From NCBI GenBank assembly GCA_018814305.1, contig JAHJAA010000013.1:55239-119238 (forward strand): 64,000 nucleotides of DNA, written 5' to 3'. The stretch's first letter is position 1, and each line of letters starts with the position of its first letter. Shown one piece after another: positions 27,301-36,274 of this stretch. Both the position numbers and the translations under genes were made by a program. Source of the stretch: Pseudomonadota bacterium (GTDB taxonomy: Bacteria; Desulfobacterota; Desulfobulbia; Desulfobulbales; JAGXFP01). Under the pieces are notes generated by a model, which saw nothing but the letters and a program-made list of their open reading frames with translations, had not been told where the DNA came from and searched no databases.

Positions 27301-29251
27301 GCGAGACGACATTAATGGGGACAATCCGCGAAGCAGGCATCCCGATGGAATCAACCACTTCGATCCCAACCGGATAGATCCCGGCAGACTGGATCGCGGT
27401 TATGCCTGACACTTCACACAGGCTTGGGTCAAGGGTTAACCCAGCGGGCAAGACATCCCCACTGGCCAGCGAGCAGGTATACCCGCCAACCGCACCGGTG
27501 ACCACCATCTGTAAACTATAGGCCTCTCCCATTGCGGCATTCGGCAAGGGACTCGGAGCATCGATCCGAACCGGAGAAACCCCGCAGGCGACCCAGGCAT
27601 CGGAAACCGCCTGAACCTGACCTGCAGTGTAGCCCAGGGTTTCAGCCGCCAAAATCCAAGCATCCCGGGCATCATAATGATCCGACGATGCGGTCAGAAA
27701 ATTCATATTGGCATAGAGGGCAATCTCCCCGGCCGCCTCGATACCCAGCCCGGCAATCGGACCATAGGCATGACCGTCGTTGGTTCCGGAACCGCCTTCC
27801 GCCAACAGATAAAAAGCATGATTCTGAACCCCGCTGTTGTAATGGACCCCACCGTTGTCGCCGGTGCCGGTGTACCACATATTCCCATGATAATAGGAGG
27901 GCTGCACAAATCTCTGGGGATTGCGCATATCCCGAAGCGCCGAGCCTATCCAGGCATCTTCACCTTCCAACCAGTCGGCGTATCCCGGGGTTGAGTTCGG
28001 ATAATCGCCCCGGCCATCGGGTTGGGCATAAAACTCGACCAGAGAACCGAAGATATCGGAGTACGACTCATTCAATGCCCCTGACTCATAGCTGTAGGTC
28101 AGATTAGAGGTGTATTGGGTCACCGCGTGTCCATATTCATGGGCCACAATGTCCAAGGTGGTTAACGGTCCAATGGAACTGCCACTTCCATCACCGAAGG
28201 TAAAGTCGATCCCATTCCAGTAAGCATTGGCATAATTGGTGCTGTAATGAATATTAGCCTGGGCGAAGGCCCCCTGATCGTTGAAGCTGTCTCTCCCAAC
28301 GATGGTCGTCACGTACTTCTGGGTAACTTCAAAATTCAGAGCTGTTGAAATGGCGGCCGGGTCACTGGTTCCCCAATTCGGAGAGACGCTATTCGCCCAG
28401 TCGGCTGTGTCCGTATCAAAAACCCCCCAGAGGTTATCAAAACTAAACAGATAATAGGAACTATCGCTGGTATCGAACCAACCGTTTTCCAGGACCTGAA
28501 CCGATCCGTCCTCACCACTGAGTCTCGCCCCATTGATCGTATCAATAATCGATACGCCATTACCTTGGGAGGGGGTGCCGAACTGAATATTATTGAATTT
28601 TCCAATGACTTCCCCGGATTGGGCGTTGACAAAGTAGTGCATCTCATAGGGGGCAGCAATATCAGCAAAAATGCAGGTATATGCCAACTCTTCACCATAT
28701 ATGACCAAAGACGGGGGCAGGATTATTTTTGCAGAAATATCTTCAAGAAAATCTGCTGAGATGATCTCGATAGCCCGAGCGACGTCAATGGTCGGAGTTA
28801 CATCAAGGGAGAGATCCGGAGTAAAACTCTCGCTGGTGGCGAAAATATTATCATCAGCATCCATATGGACAATATATTCGGCGCCGACAATCGGGATCCC
28901 CTTATAGCTCTCGGTTAAATGAATATGCTTGAAACCGAGGCGATCCGTCTTTTCTTGTGATCTTTCGAATTTCAGATCGTTGCCTTTAATTTTCTTTCTG
29001 GCATGTTTCAAGGCATCTTCCCTTAAAACCCCATCATCGCTCTTAGTTTTCTTAGTCCGTTTCCGGACAGGTTCACGCTCCTTCACATGCCCTGTTTTGA
29101 AACCTTTTTTCTTTGATTTGTGAACACTTTCCTTTTTAGACCGATCATCGTCATCATGATCATGGGGACCAAAGGCCGAAGCCTGACTCCCGAGCAACAA
29201 CAAAACCGCAAGGCTCGAGATTAGAAGATACACCCAACTTCTTTTTTTCAT
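24335..29251 (-). CDS. Giant secreted M4 (thermolysin-type) metalloprotease with Ig-like, propeller and MopE repeats
   Basis: A 1638-residue exported protein. Signal peptide (MKKRSWVYLLISSLAVLLLLGSQASA), then a His/Asp- and Lys-rich linker. An FTP/PepSY-type propeptide covers about 75-230. The M4 catalytic domain has zinc motif HEYGH (371-375) and NESYSD (394-399, third zinc ligand Glu). Three He_PIG-type Ig-like domains (PLPNAAMGEAYSLQM..., about 565-835) are followed by a propeller-like region of DASGNIY/DSDGNVY repeats (about 850-1190). Five MopE-type repeats (DGYGDFNS...DCNDDD..NPGAEEICD..DNNCNGQ, about 1205-1470) and two tandem domains of about 80 residues (ITRAEYDDHDE...) close the protein. 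AGGAAACAA precedes the ATG at 29251. It probably digests external protein; the MopE motifs suggest Ca or Cu binding. Confidence 0.9.
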   Translation of the reverse strand: MKKRSWVYLLISSLAVLLLLGSQASAFGPHDHDDDDRSKKESVHKSKKKGFKTGHVKEREPVRKRTKKTKSDDGVLREDALKHARKKIKGNDLKFERSQEKTDRLGFKHIHLTESYKGIPIVGAEYIVHMDADDNIFATSESFTPDLSLDVTPTIDVARAIEIISADFLEDISAKIILPPSLVIYGEELAYTCIFADIAAPYEMHYFVNAQSGEVIGKFNNIQFGTPSQGNGVSIIDTINGARLSGEDGSVQVLENGWFDTSDSSYYLFSFDNLWGVFDTDTADWANSVSPNWGTSDPAAISTALNFEVTQKYVTTIVGRDSFNDQGAFAQANIHYSTNYANAYWNGIDFTFGDGSGSSIGPLTTLDIVAHEYGHAVTQYTSNLTYSYESGALNESYSDIFGSLVEFYAQPDGRGDYPNSTPGYADWLEGEDAWIGSALRDMRNPQRFVQPSYYHGNMWYTGTGDNGGVHYNSGVQNHAFYLLAEGGSGTNDGHAYGPIAGLGIEAAGEIALYANMNFLTASSDHYDARDAWILAAETLGYTAGQVQAVSDAWVACGVSPVRIDAPSPLPNAAMGEAYSLQMVVTGAVGGYTCSLASGDVLPAGLTLDPSLCEVSGITAIQSAGIYPVGIEVVDSIGMPASRIVPINVVSPVKITAPSPVPVAYLAQPYSAQMVVTGAVDPYVCAVTSGYSLPAGLTLDSATCEISGVTAIQTTGYKSTRINVVDAIGMSAYVSFSIRIVSPITIQLPNPVPFPIVNEPFSMQVTATGAVGSYSCSATSLPTGLSMDSTTCTVSGTPITFGSRQAVLTVVDSLGIPGTLSVLFDVFDESKLLEASTTTTAGQSWIDVETDASGNIYAATQAAVSKYTPQLDLLWSMPFTGTIQAISVTSAGNILVTGKGGTTGGDFLTGMYDSDQNEIWLRSYPGGALLKNSKLTIDGSGTIYIAGMVSDTAAAQYKFVIFKYDQSGVATPFLEMDAFHANSGVAGIVTDSDGNVYLTNDYGSSYGNSGLLSKYNSDGFQLWNTTIWNYYYQYMHGLTIDTDNNLYVGLYGYTGSQYRSDFRSFTSDGAERWRKYLSLPGQTYESDLTMNTYGVLSVLVHFTGGTNSFDIATLVNRDPSQGVVWGIETYDSGLTDYSYAVSAGPNGEFVVAGRAGSSGVLIRYESTNNDVDGDGYDSVEFGGTDCNDNDPLINPGAEEICDEMDNNCNDQIDEGVTTTYYLDNDSDGYGDFNSPAEACSLLSGYSTDDTDCNDLDFLVNPGAAEICDEIDNNCNGQIDEGVTTTYYLDSDLDGYGDFNSPTEACSLPSGYSVDATDCNDDDSLVNPGAEEICDEVDNNCNGQVDEGVTTTYYLDSDLDGYGDFNSPVEACSLPSGYSADATDCNDDDSLVNPGAEEICDEVDNNCNGQIDEGVTTTYWLDNDLDGFGDNRYTVEACTQPSGHASEANDCYDFDNSIYPGAPEINGDGIDQDCNGYDLSIEITRAEYDDHDEDFDIRATSDLGSSANLVVEGYGPMDWNSSRNRWQLTIHHIQANEVPASITVSGIEGSVTMEIGPVMENTIAITRAEYDDHDEELDIRATSDLGSDADLVVEGFGAMSWNSYRQRWELIIDHLDGDEVPSTVTVSGPEGSVTVNVTNN
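25009..25720 (-). repeat. 198-bp tandem repeats encoding MopE modules
   Basis: Within the protease gene, the segment encoding GVTTTYYLD...NGQIDE recurs at about 25006, 25198, 25396 and 25594. The spacing is 198 bp (192 for the first). The middle copies are nearly identical over long blocks at DNA level, including silent sites, which points to recent duplication or gene conversion. Confidence 0.8.
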
Positions 29252-29859
29252 TTGTTTCCTCCCATTTTTAATTATGAAATACAAAAACACCTGCCTACCC
29301 AAGGCAAACAGGCCAGCACAACAGCAACTACATCCAATTTGTTAATAGAATGGCAACTAAAAAATATCGAAAGGAAAGTGTCAATGCTTTTTTTTGATAT
29401 AGTTATTTCCAAACTCTGCCACACCAATGATTCATACAAACTATACCAAAACCCCCATTGGAGAGTTCTGCTGACACCAACTACGACCACAACAAAAAAC
29501 ATTCCCGTCAAGAACAACCGCCCGGTATTCTTAATTTATCTGCAATTTCAAACATATATACATACATGAAATCAATTTATTGTAACCACAAGTTTTTGTT
29601 GGCACTTTATACACTGAGCGAAATAGCAAACAAAAAAGAAAATCTGCCTACATCAACACGACATTCAACCCAAAAGAATATATTTATTATTTAACGATAT
29701 AATTTATTGAAAACTCCTATCAATATACAGCACAAATAAGATAGGAATAATTACTACCTGAGAATATTTACTACCAGATTTGAATGAAATTTTGCGGATA
29801 TTTCATCACGCATAGATCAAAGACGCAGGACCACCATTACAGCCTAGGGAGTTGACGAT
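29252..29859. other. AT-rich intergenic region upstream of the protease gene
   Basis: About 600 bp, clearly more AT-rich than its surroundings. It would contain the protease promoter. ORFs in the track here lack ribosome-binding sites and coding character. No repeat or RNA structure was recognised. Confidence 0.5.
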
Positions 29860-30036
29860 GTGGTAGAAAAAATCCAGGATTGGAAAAAGCTAGAAAACGG
29901 AACCCAACATTTGGCCCCGCGAATTGAACGATTTCAAACAAAGAGACTACAAAACGCGGAATTCGTAACGACAGGAGATTTTGATTTTACAGGTGATCGG
30001 CACCGAAAGAGAGATCAAGATCACATCATTCGATAA
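29860..30036 (+). CDS. Possible small ORF or gene remnant
   Basis: A GTG at 29860, with GGGAG eight bases upstream, opens 58 codons (VEKIQDWKKLENG...LAPRIERF...) to a TAA. The hydrophilic, charged composition looks protein-like, but no family was recognised. The short length means it could be a remnant or chance. It is too short for the ORF track. Confidence 0.25.
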   Translation: MVEKIQDWKKLENGTQHLAPRIERFQTKRLQNAEFVTTGDFDFTGDRHRKRDQDHIIR

Positions 30037-30155
30037 ATGAAATACTATTCCGGCAGATATCGGCCATGGCCTTAGAATTATTGCGGGGAAATATTGGTAT
30101 TGAATTTAGTCAGGGACCGGCAGAGATTCGCTCCTCCACCAGCCAATACTGTTCA

Positions 30156-30371
30156 TCACATCATCCGGATCCGTCCACAATCCGGGCAGATCCAGGTCGG
30201 TCCGTTACTGATACCCCAAAGATTTTCTTTAAAGCAATCATCACAGATCTGGAAGCCACAGGGACAGTTCCAGCAGAAGGGTAAGGTCCGACGACAGCAA
30301 TGACATTGGTAGTCTTGCCCTCCCCTTCGCCTGCGAGAATATGATTTTTGGGTCGGTTGGGAATCACTCAT
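30156..30371 (-). CDS. Small double zinc-ribbon-like Cys-rich protein
   Basis: The 71-residue protein has a basic N-terminus (SYSRRRRGGQ). It then carries CHCC, FCWNCPCGFQICDDC and WICPDCGRIRMM, i.e. at least three CxxC-type pairs that could bind two zinc ions. AGGGAAAGGTG precedes the ATG at 30371. It may be an RNA- or protein-binding zinc finger. I recognise the look of a conserved hypothetical but not a named family. Confidence 0.6.
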   Translation of the reverse strand: MSDSQPTQKSYSRRRRGGQDYQCHCCRRTLPFCWNCPCGFQICDDCFKENLWGISNGPTWICPDCGRIRMM

Positions 30372-30441
30372 CACCTTTCCCTGAAAACCTTGGTTTCAGA
30401 TAAACTCCAGGCCCTTTACCACCTGCCAAATAAAGAGGTTA

Positions 30442-31722
30442 TCACTCCATCCCCTTTTCTGCGCGGAATTCTTCGGAATCCCCTTGATCCCAAAGGGCAC
30501 AAAAAGCCGCACCATCAGCTGACGAACAACTCCGAACCACCAACCATTTAAGTATAATCGGAGTCATAATCGTAGTCACAAAGGCCATGAAAACCAGAGC
30601 TGAAAATTGATTCGGGGTAAGGAGCGGTTCTCTGATAACCCCGGAAGCCAATAACTGGTCACTGAGTTGTATCACCACGGAGGCGATAACCAGTTCCACA
30701 GCCCCTCGACCGTTCATCCCGATTCCCACCACCAGGGCTTCAGTCGTATCCTGACCGGTTAGTTTGGCCCCAAGGCCACACCCTAAAACCTTGCCCAGAA
30801 TGGCAACCGCGGTCAAGGCGCAGGCCAGGGCGATAAACTCGCCCGTCCAGGTAAAGGCCAGCTGAAACCCCAGGGTCGCAAAAAAGATCGGGGTAAGAAA
30901 ACCATAACTGATACTGTAAAAACGATCATTGAGCAGCTCATAAATCCGCTGGTCCATGATCTCCCGCCGGACAAACTGCCCAGCCAGAAAGGCCCCGATA
31001 ACCAGATGCAACCCGGCTTTTTCCGCCAGGAAGGCCATGACCAGGGCAACTATCATAGCAAAGGTAAAGGCCTTCCCTCCGGAATCGGTGAGATGGGGAG
31101 TTAATCGAGGCATGACGAATTCACCGACAACGATGGTGAATCCAAAAAACAGGACCACCTTACCCAGCAGCATAAGGATTGCAACCGGCTCGACGACACC
31201 ACTCTTAGCCAGTCCCAGAAGAACCCCCAGGGTCACCAGGGAAAAGATATCATCAGCAATCGCGGCCCCCATGATGATATGACCGATATTGGAGTGGTGG
31301 ATCCGGAGGTTTTGCAGAATCACGGCTTGTACGGCAATGGCGGTAACCGAGAGCCCCATCCCGACAAAAAGAGCCTGAAAAACCGTGCCCCCGAATACTC
31401 TGGTGGTAAAATATCCCATGACAAAAGGGAGCACAAAACCACCCAGAGCCGTGGCCAGGGCAGGACGGATGTGGGCAAGCAACAGACGCGGGTCCATCTC
31501 CATCCCGGCGTAGAACATCACAAAGAAGATACCCAGATCGGCAAGCAGTTCAATCTGTTCCGAGCTATGAACAACATCCAGCAGGGCTGGCCCTAAAATC
31601 AAACCGGCCATGAGTTCCCCCAACATCACCGGTAACCCGAAACGAGAAAATATATACCCCAACAGCCAGGCGGCACTGAGAATGATGAGCAGATTAACGA
31701 TTAATGTTTCAGAGATCATCAT
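30442..31722 (-). CDS. Cation:proton antiporter, CPA2 (KefB/NapA-type) membrane domain
   Basis: A 426-residue protein with about 11-13 transmembrane helices and no cytoplasmic RCK domain. Typical CPA2 features: LGYIFSRFGLPVMLGELMAGLILGP at the N-terminus, the helix 4-5 region, AIADDIFSLVTLGVLLG (the acidic AIADD ion-binding motif), FFATLGFQ and GMNGRGAVELVIA. It would exchange Na+ or K+ for H+ across the inner membrane. A GGAG site lies just before the ATG pair. The 300-bp gap 31723-32024 shows no gene. Confidence 0.88.
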   Translation of the reverse strand: MMISETLIVNLLIILSAAWLLGYIFSRFGLPVMLGELMAGLILGPALLDVVHSSEQIELLADLGIFFVMFYAGMEMDPRLLLAHIRPALATALGGFVLPFVMGYFTTRVFGGTVFQALFVGMGLSVTAIAVQAVILQNLRIHHSNIGHIIMGAAIADDIFSLVTLGVLLGLAKSGVVEPVAILMLLGKVVLFFGFTIVVGEFVMPRLTPHLTDSGGKAFTFAMIVALVMAFLAEKAGLHLVIGAFLAGQFVRREIMDQRIYELLNDRFYSISYGFLTPIFFATLGFQLAFTWTGEFIALACALTAVAILGKVLGCGLGAKLTGQDTTEALVVGIGMNGRGAVELVIASVVIQLSDQLLASGVIREPLLTPNQFSALVFMAFVTTIMTPIILKWLVVRSCSSADGAAFCALWDQGDSEEFRAEKGME

Positions 31723-32024
31723 GAACTCCGTGTCCTTCTCGGATTTCGACGCATATCAATGGGATCATATCTCCGCCCAAGATGACGTCAAAGGATGTAC
31801 TGGGAAAATACCTCAAGAACGCAGCAGGGGCAGAAATAATGAAATTTACTTCGCCATGGACTCCAGGACCTTTCTGCTCAAGGGACGGAACAATATGGGC
31901 CTGGGTATACTTCGGATCAAGACTTCCCTCTTGCCGTAGACAGCCGTTGCTCCCCTCTGGCTTTTCTTGAAGGGTACTAATACCCATAAAGGGCACCGAT
32001 TGAATGCAACGCGGGCCAGCGGAA

Positions 32025-32555
32025 CTACACGGCCTGGTTGAATTCATCACGGTAATAGGCTGTTCCGCCGGAGATCCCACTCATGACCTCCTTGTCAAGA
32101 ATCCGAACCATAAAGGCCTCAGATGGCACATCCGGCCACTGGCAGCGAATATTGTACCTTTCAGCAGGGACAAATCCGAACCGTGGATAATAAAGAGGAT
32201 ACCCTAAGACAATGACAAATGGATACTGACGACTCTTGAGGATAGCCAGACCCTCATTTACCAGACGCGACCCGATACCCTCACCTTGGAGATCAGGAGG
32301 GACCGCCACCGGCGCTAATCCCATCCCGCTAATCTTGTTACCATCATCAGTCGTTATACTCGCCGGGGTAAAGAGAATATGCCCCACCACCTCCTTCCCT
32401 TCCTCGGCCACCAGAGCCAACCGATCAGGGCAGGATTTCCGTAACGTATCGACCAGATCGGCCTCGGTAGGTTGGCCAAAAGCGGCCTTATAAATAAGGC
32501 GAACCGATTGCCGGTCACGATTTTCTTCTCTTCTAATGGTAATCATCAGGCTCAC
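32025..32555 (-). CDS. GNAT family N-acetyltransferase (YhbS-like)
   Basis: The 176-residue protein starts with ITIRREENRDRQSVRLIYKAAFGQPTEADLVDTLR. The acetyl-CoA-binding motif A is GLAPVAVPPDLQGEGIGSRLVNEGL, and GYPLYYPRFGFVPA is the YhbS-type signature. It transfers an acetyl group to an unknown amine. It stands alone, with a dispersed repeat upstream. Confidence 0.88.
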   Translation of the reverse strand: MSLMITIRREENRDRQSVRLIYKAAFGQPTEADLVDTLRKSCPDRLALVAEEGKEVVGHILFTPASITTDDGNKISGMGLAPVAVPPDLQGEGIGSRLVNEGLAILKSRQYPFVIVLGYPLYYPRFGFVPAERYNIRCQWPDVPSEAFMVRILDKEVMSGISGGTAYYRDEFNQAV

Positions 32556-32724
32556 AACCTCCGCCGCAGAGAGAGAAGTTCGGCGAGAATCAGATTTAAT
32601 ATTCTGTCATAGATACTCATCTTTTAGCCCGATCGGCCATGGCTGGTCAATACGTTTTATATTTAATACACGGATTAAGGGGCATCGATCATGTACTGTT
32701 TCATTCGTCATGTTCGTTCATTAT

Positions 32725-32928
32725 TGATGAATTTGCAAAAAGTCACGGGATGGCTAAGCAGCGAAGACTGCGAAAAATTCGATATACAGATAAACGTAGA
32801 CTCCGAGGAGTAGTGCATTTTTGTGAGCGAGGCCATACATCTGGTACGCCGAACGAACAGGTAAACGTAGACTCCGAAAATGTGCTACAACGCGGCAGAT
32901 CGGACCTTTTGCGACGCCGTCATTATTG
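32725..32928. repeat. Dispersed intergenic repeat, copy B
   Basis: Second copy of the element at 4328-4549, in the same orientation. The ends ATTATTGATGAATTTGCAAA and GCGACGCCGTCATTATT form imperfect terminal inverted repeats. Inside, AAACGTAGACTCCGA occurs twice about 70 bases apart, an internal duplication absent from copy A. The rest of the gap 32556-33116 holds only a terminator. Confidence 0.65.
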
Positions 32929-32961
32929 AGGTATCATGGTTCCTCGCAAGGTGCACCAAAC

Positions 32962-32994
32962 AAAAAAGGGGAACCACCCAAAAGATGGTTCCCC
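32962..32994 (-). terminator. Terminator of the PAS sensor gene
   Basis: On the minus strand GGGGAACC...GGTTCCCC forms a perfect 8-bp stem followed by TTTTTTG. It lies about 120 bases after the sensor's stop codon. Confidence 0.75.
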
Positions 32995-33116
32995 ATATAC
33001 AAATAAACATGGCCAAATCCGGCCATGGAAGGGCACGCGGTTAGCGCCCGGGTGCCGGTTTTATTCTTACCACAAACACCCTCCCTGGACAAGTAAAGGT
33101 TCTTCCCGGACAGCCC

Positions 33117-34620
33117 CTAACCTTTCACACCATCATTTTCATCGTCCAGGTCGGGATAATTTTTCTTCATGCAGGATGGGCATATACCGTGGCTGAATAA
33201 GGCGTCGGAGTGTCGCTGGATATACCCTTCGATCTGGTCCCAGTACCCATCATCGTTTCTGACCTTCTTGCACCATGCGCAAATCGGCAGCATCCCACTC
33301 AAGGTCTTAACCTCGGACAGGGCCTTTTTGAGATTCATAATCAACTGTTCACGGTCCTGTTCCATGACCCGTTTTTCGGTGATATCCTCGCCGGAACTCA
33401 AGGTGCCGACAATCCGACCGCTACCATCCATCAGCGAAACGTTATTCCAGACAATCAAGCGTTCAGAACCATCCACGGTTTTCACCGGATTTTCGTACCC
33501 ATCCGGCAAAGATTCCTGACCGACCATACCCTTCTGGAAGAAGGACCAAACCTCCGCCCTGTGATCCTCCGGAATAAAATCAGCGAACCAGTTACACCCG
33601 ACTACTTCAGCTTCATTGCAGCCCAGCACCTGACACCCTTTACGGTTGATCATCTGCACTCGCCCCTCGGCATCGAGCAGCACAATCATGACCCCGGCGA
33701 TATCGAGATACTGCCGGGCCAGATCGCGCTCAGAGCGTAGGGTCGTGGCATCATGCTCCGCCCGTTGCTGATACTCCTTAAGCCTGTCAATGAGTCGGGT
33801 AAAACTGGCCGCAAGAAAATCGACTTCATCTCCGGCTACCCGCAGAGGCTCAATATCACTGCCGAGCAACAGAATCTTCTCAGAATCGACCACCCGATGG
33901 GCCATTTTCTGGATCCGTCCGACCACGGAAAGCATAATACCGAGACAGACGACAATGATACCCAGCGAGACTATTCCCCGTTGTTGTCGCGCCTCTGCAA
34001 GCACCTCGGCAGTGGTTCGCCGCACCTCATCCACTGAAATCAAGGAAATAAAACTGAGATCCAGATCCGAGCTGCCGTAATCAAAAAACTCCTTGCCAAC
34101 GATAAAAAATCGTTCCCTGAGATTGTCAAGCTGGGTGCCTCCCTTGATCTGCCCCGGGACATTACTGGCCACCACCAACTGATCAACTCCACTCACCAGG
34201 GCCATGACCACCCCCTGAGGCGATACGGGTGAAAAACTCTGTAAAAAATAGGCATCCAGGGGGGAGACCAACAGAAGATACCCTCCCTCCGATGCCCCAT
34301 CTTCAGCGGCAGCCAGCAGGTAAGGTTCTCCAGCCAGAGTGGTTAGATACACCTGACCGAGACTCCTGGCCAGGGTAAGGGTGGGGAGATGGAAAAGTTG
34401 ATCAGGCAGGGTAAGCGATTCCGGATTAAAAATTTCACGAACTCTGCCCTCGGCATCCAGGAGCAGGGCAATTCGAATCCGGGAAAATATCATCGGGATC
34501 AGAAAAGGCAGGACCTCTCTCCTGAGCCACAGCCGCAGGAACCACCAGCACGAACCCCAAATAAACCATCAAAAGAAAGCATGCCAACACCGCTAGACGT
34601 TTCACCACGCTAAGACCCAT
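33117..34620 (-). CDS. Membrane PAS sensor protein with an apparent frameshift near its N-terminus
   Basis: The main frame (33117-34493 and upstream to about 34568) encodes a periplasmic sensor segment (RIRIALLLDAEGRVREI...), a second membrane helix (GIVSLGIIVVCLGIMLSVVG), a HAMP-like region, a coiled coil and a PAS domain (AGVMIVLLDAEGRVQMINRKG...TLSSGEDITEKR). It ends in the LPICAWCKKVRNDDGYW...GICPSCMKK Cys motif; no HATPase follows. The only good ribosome-binding site (GGGAGGTG) and the expected first membrane helix (MGLSVVKRLAVLACFLLMVYLGFVLVV) start at 34620 in another frame. One frameshift around 34510-34568 would join them. It is either a real mutation, a sequence error or recoding. 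Confidence 0.65.
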
Positions 34621-35006
34621 GACACCTCCCTGACAACCTAAAGATCACCGACAACACTCTATCAATGATGTCCCCAATTCCTTTGCTTTCCTGATCTCCT
34701 ATAAAGACTCTCACCACTTTCACACCTCACCGGTCAATATTAGGGTCCATCGCCCTTAAATGACGGTGAATTCTTCCAAATCCTTTTACTGTGGGGCAGG
34801 AAGAACATACAAACATGATCAAATGGATTTATGAAACTCTTGATGACGACCGATTTAAATTAAGCTGTTTTCCTTCTTCCGATTTAGATAAGATACTTTA
34901 AGCATAGTAATACAGTTCCAAACCCTCTCGGTCGGAGTTGTTTGCGGGTGGCGGCATAAATACTTGAAATTTTCGAACGATCTTCGTTGTACTGAGGGAG
35001 CGTTGC
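34621..35006. other. Divergent promoter region before the chemosensory locus
   Basis: 386 bp between the PAS sensor and the diguanylate cyclase. No gene. TTAAGCTG and TCCGATTT, ten bases apart at 34860-34885, loosely resemble a sigma-28 promoter, but the match is weak. Confidence 0.3.
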
Positions 35007-36260
35007 ATGGACAAAATCCTTGTCGTTGAAGACAGCAGGTTATTCAGTTCGATCATCAAGAAACAGATCGAGACCGAAACCGGTTTTGAGGTGACCGTTG
35101 CGGAGACCCTTGCCGAAGCTGAAACCATCCTTCGGGGTGATACGAATTATTTCATGAGCCTACTGGACCTGAATCTGCCTGACGCCCCCCGGGGTGAGAT
35201 CGTTGATCTGGTCCTCTCTCACCATGTTCCGGTGGGGGTGGTCACCGGAGACCTGAGTGACGATGCCCGGGAGCGGATCTGGGCCAAAAACGTGGTCGAT
35301 TACGTGCTCAAAGAAGGCCCCCACAGCGTCGATTACCTGGTAAGCCTCGTTCAACGGATCTACCGGAATCGCTCCATCAAGGTCCTGGTGGTTGATGATT
35401 CAACCTTCTCCAGATCCATCGTCAGTGATCTTCTGAAGGTTCATCAATACATTGTCTTCGAAGCGGCGGACGGCCAGGAGGCCATGGCGATTCTTACCCG
35501 GGAAAAAGGCATCCGTATGGTGGTCACTGATTATAACATGCCGAAGATGAACGGCTTTGAACTGACCCGAAACATCCGCAACGATTTTGGGCGGGATGAG
35601 GTATCTATCATCGGAATTTCCGGGCAGGAGGGCAATATCCTCTCTGCTAAATTCATCAAGTACGGCGCCAATGACTTTATCGTCAAACCATTTGCCCATG
35701 AGGAGTTTTATTGCCGGATCACCCAATGCATCGAAATGATGGAAAATATCGACCGGGTAAAAAAACTCTCCAACACCGATCCATTAACCGGCCTCTACAA
35801 TCGGAGGTTCTTTTTTGACTCTGGCGACAAAATCCATGCCAGTGCCGGCCGCAATCAAATTACAATTTCAGTGGCCATGTTCGATATCGATTTTTTCAAA
35901 AAGATTAATGACACCTACGGCCATGACGTGGGCGATGAGGTGATTAAATCCCTGGCGCACCTCTTACTGGATCGTTTCAGAACAACTGATATCGTCTCCC
36001 GTTTCGGTGGCGAGGAGTTCTGTGTTCTGATGGTCGATATGGATCCGGAAAAAATACTCTCCTTCCTTGACGCACTTCGACTCAAAATCGAGGCTCTGAT
36101 CATCAGGGTTGCCGGGCAGACGGTCCGTTTCACCGTCAGTATCGGGCTTTGCACAACCCTCCACAATACCCTGGAAGAGATGATCAAGCAGTCGGACCTC
36201 TGCCTCTATCAGGCGAAAGAGTCCGGACGCAACCAGCTGATCAGTGATTTCACCCCTTAA
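35007..36260 (+). CDS. REC-REC-GGDEF response regulator (diguanylate cyclase)
   Basis: A 417-residue protein. Receiver 1 (1-120) has D54 in LLDLNLPD. Receiver 2 (124-240) has D175 in VTDYNMPKMNG and the conserved KPF. The GGDEF domain has DPLTGLYNRR, FDIDFFKKIND and active-site GGEEF (334-338). RTTD at 325-328, five residues before GGEEF, is the product-inhibition I-site. It should make cyclic-di-GMP when phosphorylated. It ends 14 bp before cheA, so phosphate input from that kinase is likely, as for WspR. GAGGGAG precedes the ATG. Confidence 0.92.
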   Translation: MDKILVVEDSRLFSSIIKKQIETETGFEVTVAETLAEAETILRGDTNYFMSLLDLNLPDAPRGEIVDLVLSHHVPVGVVTGDLSDDARERIWAKNVVDYVLKEGPHSVDYLVSLVQRIYRNRSIKVLVVDDSTFSRSIVSDLLKVHQYIVFEAADGQEAMAILTREKGIRMVVTDYNMPKMNGFELTRNIRNDFGRDEVSIIGISGQEGNILSAKFIKYGANDFIVKPFAHEEFYCRITQCIEMMENIDRVKKLSNTDPLTGLYNRRFFFDSGDKIHASAGRNQITISVAMFDIDFFKKINDTYGHDVGDEVIKSLAHLLLDRFRTTDIVSRFGGEEFCVLMVDMDPEKILSFLDALRLKIEALIIRVAGQTVRFTVSIGLCTTLHNTLEEMIKQSDLCLYQAKESGRNQLISDFTP

Positions 36261-36274
36261 AGAGGTCTCTTTTC

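Noticed and set aside
27532-28107. 191-residue plus-strand ORF inside the protease gene
   Set aside because: Arg/Pro/His-rich shadow of the GC-biased catalytic domain on the other strand.
34860-34885. Sigma-28 promoter before the chemosensory locus
   Set aside because: Only about five of eight bases match in each box and the spacer is one base short; it is kept as a weak note only.
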